Shown piece after piece: positions 59,143 to 64,000 of a stretch of DNA of 64,000 nt. The position numbers and the translations under genes are program-made. The number at the start of each line of letters is the position of its first letter. Positions within the stretch are counted from its first letter, which is position 1. Source of the stretch: an uncultured Sphingomonas sp. (GTDB lineage Bacteria > Pseudomonadota > Alphaproteobacteria > Sphingomonadales > Sphingomonadaceae); the NCBI GenBank assembly GCA_913776045.1, contig CAJYOI010000016.1:1-64000 (forward strand), written 5' to 3'. The notes under the pieces are model-generated. The model was not told where the DNA came from, did not search any database, and was given only the letters and a program-made list of their open reading frames with translations.

Positions 59143-61155
59143 TTACCAGATGCGGACGCGATCAGACGGGCTGAGGAACAGCGCGTCGCCATCCTTCACG
59201 CCGAACGCCGCGTACCAGGGGTCGAGATTGCGGACCATCGCGACGCGCTGCGCGCCGGGCGAATGCGGGTCGGTCAGCAACTGCTGGCGCAGCGCCTGCT
59301 CGCGCTCCTTGCTGCGCCACACCTGCGCCCAGCCGAGATAGAAGCGCTGGTCACCGGTCATCCCGTCGATGACGGGCGCGGGCTTGCCGTTGAGCGACTT
59401 CTTGTACGCCTCATACGCCACGGTCAGCCCGGCGAGGTCGGCGATGTTCTCACCCAGGGTCAGCGACCCGTTGACCTTCTGGCCCGGCAACGGCTCGTAC
59501 AGATCATACTGCGCGACCAGCTTGTCGGTGAAGGTCTTGAACCGCGCGACGTCTTCCGGCGTCCACCATTCGGCAAGCTTTCCGGTCGGGTCGTACTTGC
59601 GGCCCTGGTCGTCGAAATGGTGGCTGAGTTCGTGGCCGATCACCGCGCCGATACCGCCATAGTTGACCGCCGGATCTGCCTTCGCATCGAAGAATGGCGC
59701 CTGCAGGATCGCCGCCGGGAACACGATCTCGTTCATCGGCGGGTTGGCATACGCGTTGATCGTCATCGGCGTCATGAACCATTCGGTCCGGTCGATCGGC
59801 TTGCCCAGCTTGGCGAGGCCACGACGGAACTCGAATTCGCTCGAGCGCGCGACGTTGCCGACCAGATCGTCGCGGCTCACCGCCAGCGCGGAATAGTCGC
59901 GCCACTTGGTCGGATACCCGATCTTCGGCGTGAAGGCGGCGAGCTTTGCCAGCGCCTTCTGCTTGGTCTCCGGCGCCATCCAGGTCAGGCCGGCCAGGCG
60001 GTCGTGCATCGCCGCGCGGACATTGACGACCAGCTTGTCCATCTCCGCCTTCGATGCCGGCGGGAAATAGCGGGCGACGTAGAGCTTGCCGACTTCCTCG
60101 CCCAGCGAACCGCTGGTCGCCGACACCGCGCGCTTCCAGCGCGACTGCTGCTGCGGAACTCCCGACAGGACGGTGCCGGTGAACGCGAAATCGGCCTGTT
60201 CGAACGGCTTGGGCAGGACGCTGGCGTAGCTCTTCAGCACGCGCAGCATATAATAGTCCTTTAGGACGGCGAGTGGCGCGTCGGCGAAGGCTTTGGCCTC
60301 GCCCGTCACCGCACTCGGCTGGCGGACGATGTAGAAGGGCTGCTTCGGCACACCCATCGCCGCCATCGCCTGGCCCCAAGGATACCCCGGCGCCTTCGTT
60401 TCGAAGTCCGCAAAGGTCCACTTGTTGTACGTCTTGTCGGCATCGCGATTCTCGACGCGAGTCCAATGCGCCGTCGCCAGTGCTTTTTCGAACTCGAACA
60501 CCGCCGCCGCACGCGCCTGTGCGTTGGGCTCCCCTGCCAGCGTCAGCAATTGGGTCAGATAGGCCTGATAAGCCGTACGGATCGCCGCCAGCTTGGCGTC
60601 GTCCTTCAGATAATAATCGCGGTCGGGCAGCGAGGTGCCCGACTGGGCGGCCATGACGACATAGGTGTCGGGCGCCTTGCTGTCCTGCGTCACGCCCATG
60701 CCGAACAAGCCACCGACGCCCTTGGTCTGGAGCTTGGACGCCTCGATGGCGAGGGCGGACTTGTCCTTTGCACCTGCGATCGCATTCAACCACGGCTTGA
60801 CCGGAGTCAGCCCCTTCTTGGCGATCGTCGCCTCGTCCATATAGGCGGCATAGAAATCGCCGATCTTCGTGCCCGGGCGCTTCGCCGATTCCTCGAGGAT
60901 CGCATGGGTCTGCGCGAGCGACTGGTCCTGCAGGACATGGAACATGCCCCACGACGCGCGGTCGGCCGGGATCTCGGTAGTCTTTTCCCACGTACCGCTG
61001 GCGAACCGGTCGAAGTCGTCGCCGGGCTTGACCGACGTGTCCATGCCCTTGGTGTCGAAGCCGTACGTGCCGATCCGCGGGCCATCCTGCGCGGCGAGCG
61101 CGGTGACGGCGATGGTCGAGGCAAGGATAGTGGAAACGAGGCGCGAAACCCGCAT
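59143..61155 (-). CDS. M13-family zinc metallopeptidase, second of a tandem pair
   Basis: The 670-residue enzyme starts with a signal peptide (MRVSRLVSTILASTIAVTALAAQ). It has the zinc motif HELSH at 508-512 and GENIADLAGLTVAYEAYKKSL, plus the same C-terminal VRNLDPWYAAFGVKDGDALFLSPSDRVRIW ending as its neighbour. The pair probably arose by tandem duplication and then diverged; this copy is upstream in transcription and may drive the other. The 95-base gap before the DUF2062 gene has no obvious element. Confidence 0.93.
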   Translation of the reverse strand: MRVSRLVSTILASTIAVTALAAQDGPRIGTYGFDTKGMDTSVKPGDDFDRFASGTWEKTTEIPADRASWGMFHVLQDQSLAQTHAILEESAKRPGTKIGDFYAAYMDEATIAKKGLTPVKPWLNAIAGAKDKSALAIEASKLQTKGVGGLFGMGVTQDSKAPDTYVVMAAQSGTSLPDRDYYLKDDAKLAAIRTAYQAYLTQLLTLAGEPNAQARAAAVFEFEKALATAHWTRVENRDADKTYNKWTFADFETKAPGYPWGQAMAAMGVPKQPFYIVRQPSAVTGEAKAFADAPLAVLKDYYMLRVLKSYASVLPKPFEQADFAFTGTVLSGVPQQQSRWKRAVSATSGSLGEEVGKLYVARYFPPASKAEMDKLVVNVRAAMHDRLAGLTWMAPETKQKALAKLAAFTPKIGYPTKWRDYSALAVSRDDLVGNVARSSEFEFRRGLAKLGKPIDRTEWFMTPMTINAYANPPMNEIVFPAAILQAPFFDAKADPAVNYGGIGAVIGHELSHHFDDQGRKYDPTGKLAEWWTPEDVARFKTFTDKLVAQYDLYEPLPGQKVNGSLTLGENIADLAGLTVAYEAYKKSLNGKPAPVIDGMTGDQRFYLGWAQVWRSKEREQALRQQLLTDPHSPGAQRVAMVRNLDPWYAAFGVKDGDALFLSPSDRVRIW

Positions 61156-61250
61156 GGGCGTCCTTTCAGCCAGGAGGGAGAGCGCGGCGAATGCCGTGCG
61201 ATGTCCCCCTTGGTAACCGACTGATAGGTATCGTCAATTCCGCGTAAGGG

Positions 61251-61799
61251 TCATTCGCCCCGATTGTGGCGCTTGCGCCACTTGGCCGCGATCCACCAGC
61301 GCCAGCCAAGCGCGGTGATGGCATACCCCAGCACGGCGAAGACGACCGTCAGTACGAGCAGCCCCACGATGATCGCCGGCCCCGCCTCGGCGTAGATCCA
61401 CTGGAGCCAGTCCATATTCTGGCGAACCGCGTCGCGCACCGGAGATCCCGGCACCACAGCGTCCAGCCCCAACACCTTGCGCCCGACCCAGTAGGCCGCT
61501 CCCCAGAGAACCGGCGTCGTGAACGGGTTGGTGAAGAAGGTCGTGAGCGCCGCCGCCGGAATATTTGCACGCAAGGGCAACGCCAGTACCGCGGACGCCG
61601 GAATCTGCCCCATCGGAATCAGGATGCCGGTGACCATGCCTAGCGCGACGCCGCGCGGCACGCTGCGCCGGGTAAAGCGCCATAGCGCGGGTGCGAGCAC
61701 ACGGTGCGCTATCGGACGCAGGATGCGGCTCTGCTCCATGCTCTCGCGCGTGGGCAGGTTGCGGTGCGCCCATGCCGTGAAGCGACCCCATAGTCCCAT
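61251..61799 (-). CDS. DUF2062 membrane protein
   Basis: The 182-residue protein has the DUF2062 pattern: FTRRSVPRGVALGMVTGILIPMGQIPASAVLALPLRANIPAAALTTFFTNPFTTPVLWGAAYWVGRKVLG, then a second hydrophobic region (AIIVGLLVLTVVFAVLGYAITALGW) and a basic C-terminus. The function is unknown. The start MGLWGRF (61799) lies one base after the smpB stop (TGA-C-ATG), so the two are translationally linked. The in-frame extension to 61874 lies inside smpB. Confidence 0.86.
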   Translation of the reverse strand: MGLWGRFTAWAHRNLPTRESMEQSRILRPIAHRVLAPALWRFTRRSVPRGVALGMVTGILIPMGQIPASAVLALPLRANIPAAALTTFFTNPFTTPVLWGAAYWVGRKVLGLDAVVPGSPVRDAVRQNMDWLQWIYAEAGPAIIVGLLVLTVVFAVLGYAITALGWRWWIAAKWRKRHNRGE

Positions 61800-61800
61800 G

Positions 61801-62283
61801 TCAGTTCCGATCGCGGAGGATGCGGCCCTGTTCGCGCTTCCAGTCGCGCTCACGGATGGTGTCGCGCTTGTCATGCGCCTTCTTGCCCTTCGCGAGCGCC
61901 AGTTCGACCTTCGCGCGTCCCCGCGAGTTGAAATACACGGTCAGAGGAACGAGCGTCATGCCCTCGCGCGCCACCGCGCCGTGCAGCTTGTTTATCTCGC
62001 GTTCATGAAGGAGCAATTTGCGCGGCCGCTTCGGTTCGTGATTGAACCGGTTGCCATGACTGAATTCGGGGATGTTGGCGTTGACCAGCCACGCCTGCTC
62101 GTCGCGAACCTCGGCATAGGCCTCAGCGATCGATCCCTCGCCGAACCGCAGCGACTTCACCTCGGTCCCGGTCAGCGCGATGCCGGCCTCGTACACCGTC
62201 TCGATGAAATACTCGAACCGCGCGCGCCGGTTCTCGGCGACGATCTTGGTCTTTTCGAATTGCGGGGGTTTGGGACGGGACAT
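61801..62283 (-). CDS. smpB: SsrA-binding protein SmpB
   Basis: SmpB delivers tmRNA to stalled ribosomes in trans-translation. The 160-residue protein shows [49 protein letters not shown]-type residues (here [25 protein letters not shown]), [32 protein letters not shown], and a basic tail. [13 protein letters not shown] at 62283 is the usual start. The ssrA gene itself is not in the window. It precedes the DUF2062 gene. Confidence 0.96.
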   Translation of the reverse strand: MSRPKPPQFEKTKIVAENRRARFEYFIETVYEAGIALTGTEVKSLRFGEGSIAEAYAEVRDEQAWLVNANIPEFSHGNRFNHEPKRPRKLLLHEREINKLHGAVAREGMTLVPLTVYFNSRGRAKVELALAKGKKAHDKRDTIRERDWKREQGRILRDRN

Positions 62284-62369
62284 TTCTCGCGCGATGTAAG
62301 CGGCCACTGCGCGGAAGGAAAGCGGTGCCGGCAAATCAACCGTCGCGATGGCGGGTCCATCAAACGCAA

Positions 62370-62403
62370 ACCGCCGGCGGTCGCTGGGTCGACCGCCGGC
62401 GGT
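62370..62403 (-). terminator. Strong hairpin downstream of small membrane protein gene
   Basis: ACCGCCGGCGGTCG and CGACCGCCGGCGGT form a 14-base perfect stem around a 6-base loop. On the minus strand it is followed by TTGCGTTTG. It ends the transcript of the small protein at 62430-62678. The inner ACCGCCGGCGGT is itself palindromic. Confidence 0.7.
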
Positions 62404-62429
62404 GTGATCTGCCCTCGGCAGGTCGGAGC

Positions 62430-62678
62430 TTAGTTGCTGTCCGAACCCGACGACGCGATCGCGATGACGCCGACGGCCGCAGCCACGACGAGCAGGATCA
62501 GACCCGCGCTGAGTGCCTTGTTCTTGCCAGCTTTTGCGCTGACGCGCGCATCGGCCGGAACCGCATTCTTGAGCGACAGCTTCTGGGCCGTATCGGCCGG
62601 GCGCGCTGCAACAGCCGCCACCGGCTGAGCAACGACCATGGCAACCGCCACGGCTGCGATCGTCTTGGAAATTCGCAT
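62430..62678 (-). CDS. Small membrane/exported protein
   Basis: The 82-residue protein starts with a signal-like segment ([29 protein letters not shown]) and ends with a second hydrophobic stretch ([28 protein letters not shown]). AGAGGGAG lies upstream; it is seven bases from the ATG at 62678 and one from an in-frame ATG at 62684, so the former is chosen. No family is recognised. Proteins like this are frequent in sphingomonad genomes. It ends at a strong hairpin. Confidence 0.65.
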   Translation of the reverse strand: MRISKTIAAVAVAMVVAQPVAAVAARPADTAQKLSLKNAVPADARVSAKAGKNKALSAGLILLVVAAAVGVIAIASSGSDSN

Positions 62679-62791
62679 GGTCATTCTCCCTCTTATCGCG
62701 TCATCGCCGCGACATGACTTGGGTCGCACAGAAGACTTTATCTCGCAACTGCGAAAGGAAGCGAAACACGACGAAAGGGGCCAGATTGGCG

Positions 62792-63670
62792 TCAAATCAG
62801 CCCGGCGTGCGCCAGTGCTGCATCGACCTGCGTCCGGCTCGCCCCGCACGGCGGCGTCATCGGCAACCGCAACTCCGTCGAAAAGTCCGGGCGCACCCGG
62901 TTCACCGCGTACTTCACGGGCCCCGGCGACGCATCGCTGAACAGGGCGGCATGAAGGGGATACAACTGGTCGTTGATCTCCAGCGCCCGAGCGAAGTCGC
63001 CCGACAGCGTCGCCGCCTGGAATTCAGCGCACAGCTTCGGCGCGACGTTCGCGGTGACCGAGATGCAGCCCCGCCCGCCCATCGCGTTGAAGGCGAGCGC
63101 CATGTCGTCGTTGCCCGACAGCTGAACGAAATCGCCCCCCGCCCCGCCGCGATGCGCCGACACGCGCGGCAGGTCGCCGCTGGCGTCCTTGATCGCCACG
63201 ATCGTCTCGAACGCAGCGGCCAGGCGGATGACCGTTTCCGGCTTGATGTCGGTTACGGTGCGGCCGGGCACGTTGTAGAGCACGATCGGCAGATCGCACG
63301 CCGCCACGATCGCTTCGAAATGCGCGAAGATGCCGTCCTGGTTCGGGCGGTTGTAGTAAGGCGGCACCATCAGCGCCGCATCCGCCCCGGCGTCCATGGC
63401 CGCGCGGATGTTCTGGATGGCGACCTGGGTATCGTTCGAGCCGGCGCCCGCGATCACCGGCACGCGACCGGCGACCTGATCGACGCAGGTGCGCACGACC
63501 CGGAAATGCTCCTCGAACGTCAGCGTCGCAGACTCGCCCGTCGTGCCGCAGGGAACGACCGCCGTCGTCCCTTTGGACAGCTGCCATTCAACGAAGGCGC
63601 GGTAGGCGTCTTCATCGAAGCCGCCGTTACGGAAGGGCGTGACGAGCGCCGGAATGGAGCCGGAGAACAT
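62792..63670 (-). CDS. dapA: 4-hydroxy-tetrahydrodipicolinate synthase
   Basis: DapA condenses pyruvate with aspartate semialdehyde, the first step to diaminopimelate and lysine. The 292-residue protein has GSIPALVTPFRNGGFDEDAYRAFVEWQLSKGTTAVVPCGTTGESATL (Thr pair at 43-44), Tyr-132 in LPIVLYNVPGRT (Arg-137), and the Schiff-base Lys-161 in IVAIKDASGDLPR. All are in place for an active class-I aldolase fold. The frame stays open upstream to 63838, but MFSGSIPALVTPF at 63670 is the family start. It is divergent from the lytic transglycosylase gene. Confidence 0.95.
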   Translation of the reverse strand: MFSGSIPALVTPFRNGGFDEDAYRAFVEWQLSKGTTAVVPCGTTGESATLTFEEHFRVVRTCVDQVAGRVPVIAGAGSNDTQVAIQNIRAAMDAGADAALMVPPYYNRPNQDGIFAHFEAIVAACDLPIVLYNVPGRTVTDIKPETVIRLAAAFETIVAIKDASGDLPRVSAHRGGAGGDFVQLSGNDDMALAFNAMGGRGCISVTANVAPKLCAEFQAATLSGDFARALEINDQLYPLHAALFSDASPGPVKYAVNRVRPDFSTELRLPMTPPCGASRTQVDAALAHAGLI

Positions 63671-63734
63671 ATTGCGACGAATAGCCTTTTCTAAGCGATC
63701 TTTCGTGATGGCGGATAGGGCCGGACCCGGTATC

Positions 63735-64000
63735 ATGTCCAGCATGCAGGGGTTGTTGCGTAAATCGGGCCTGTTGGCCGTGTTGGTGGGTGTGTCGGGC
63801 GTCGCGATGGCGGCCACCATCGGGCAGGCACATATCACCTGGGTCGGCGCGCAAGTGCAGCAGGCTTGGCCACCGCGCCTGCCGAGCCCCGCGATCGTGC
63901 AGCCGCTGCCCGCGCCCCCCCAAATCGTGCAATCGGTCGCAGTCGATCCTTTCAGCTATACGATCGATCAGTGGCGGCGCTTGCAGCAATCGGACAATCT
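63735..64000 (+). CDS. Lytic transglycosylase precursor, 3'-truncated by window edge
   Basis: The visible part, about 88 residues, has a signal-type N-terminus (LLRKSGLLAVLVGVSGVAMA), a Pro-rich stretch (PPRLPSPAIVQPLPAPP), and the sequence FSYTIDQWRRLQQSDNL. The latter matches the start of the superhelical domain of soluble lytic transglycosylases in sphingomonads, which cleave peptidoglycan. ATG 63735 or 63744 are both possible starts. The gene continues beyond the window, so the catalytic domain is not seen. Confidence 0.65.
   Translation, partial: MSSMQGLLRKSGLLAVLVGVSGVAMAATIGQAHITWVGAQVQQAWPPRLPSPAIVQPLPAPPQIVQSVAVDPFSYTIDQWRRLQQSDN

Noticed and set aside
56693-59341. Long plus-strand open frame across cckA and the first M13 gene
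   Set aside because: It lies antisense to two good genes, and its composition (Arg, Asp, His, Gln) is typical of GC-rich antisense frames.

Overview
The window is a continuous piece of a high-GC alphaproteobacterial chromosome, most likely from Sphingomonadales (a Sphingomonas-like organism). The pointers are a pyruvate dehydrogenase E1-beta carrying its own lipoyl domain, the dusB-ntrB-ntrC-ntrY-ntrX-hfq-hflX cluster, the fused IspDF enzyme, CckA, a two-domain Hfq, DUF4170 and DUF2062 proteins, and several inverted repeats of the kind I associate with sphingomonads. I saw no rRNA, tRNA, CRISPR array, insertion sequence or prophage. Coding density is very high, and many genes are joined by ATGA, GTGA or TGATG overlaps.

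Layout. 1-9.7 kb: the 3' part of gyrA, a DUF952 gene, a methyltransferase-like gene, a tightly overlapped YhhN/57-residue ORF/DUF488 operon, a GbsR-type regulator with a fatty acid desaturase and a membrane protein, trmFO, an EF-hand protein and a short phytoene-synthase-like gene. 9.8-14.4 kb: a decayed set of TadE/TadE/TadG pilus-assembly genes directly followed by an intact TadG/TadE/TadE operon. 14.5-18.9 kb: central metabolism (pdhB, pdhA, ftsB, eno). 19-20.9 kb: a run of small membrane or stress-type proteins plus DUF4170. 20.9-30.2 kb: hflX, a tandem-domain hfq, two nitrogen-type two-component systems and dusB. 30.4-35.9 kb: ispDF, a secreted protein, pncC, ratA, lipA, carbonic anhydrase, a rhomboid with an altered active site, and greA. 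36-45.5 kb: carB, a small unknown gene, carA, a YqeY protein, dnaG and rpoD with a clear terminator. 45.7-54.2 kb: a PAS protein with an antitoxin-like DNA-binding start, an unknown gene, a MoxR ATPase and its VWA partner separated by a CHAP hydrolase and a glycosyltransferase, a histidine-less HPt-like protein, and a long two-TM coiled-coil protein. 54.2-64 kb: a lone receiver, cckA, two tandem M13 peptidases, DUF2062, smpB, a small membrane protein, dapA and the start of a lytic transglycosylase gene.

How the genes work together. NtrBC and NtrYX sense nitrogen or redox state, and with Hfq and HflX they form one control block. carA/carB, dapA, pdhAB, eno and ispDF are housekeeping metabolism. 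dnaG-rpoD resembles the macromolecular-synthesis operon without rpsU. CckA, the lone receiver, the HPt-like protein and the possible TipN-like coiled-coil protein cluster around cell-cycle and polarity control.

The least ordinary items are the double-domain Hfq, the Phd/YefM-PAS fusion, the rhomboid lacking its catalytic histidine, the paired GbsR-type operator candidates, the small ORF between carA and carB, and the decayed tad genes beside an intact set. No wholly new defence or mobile system was found.
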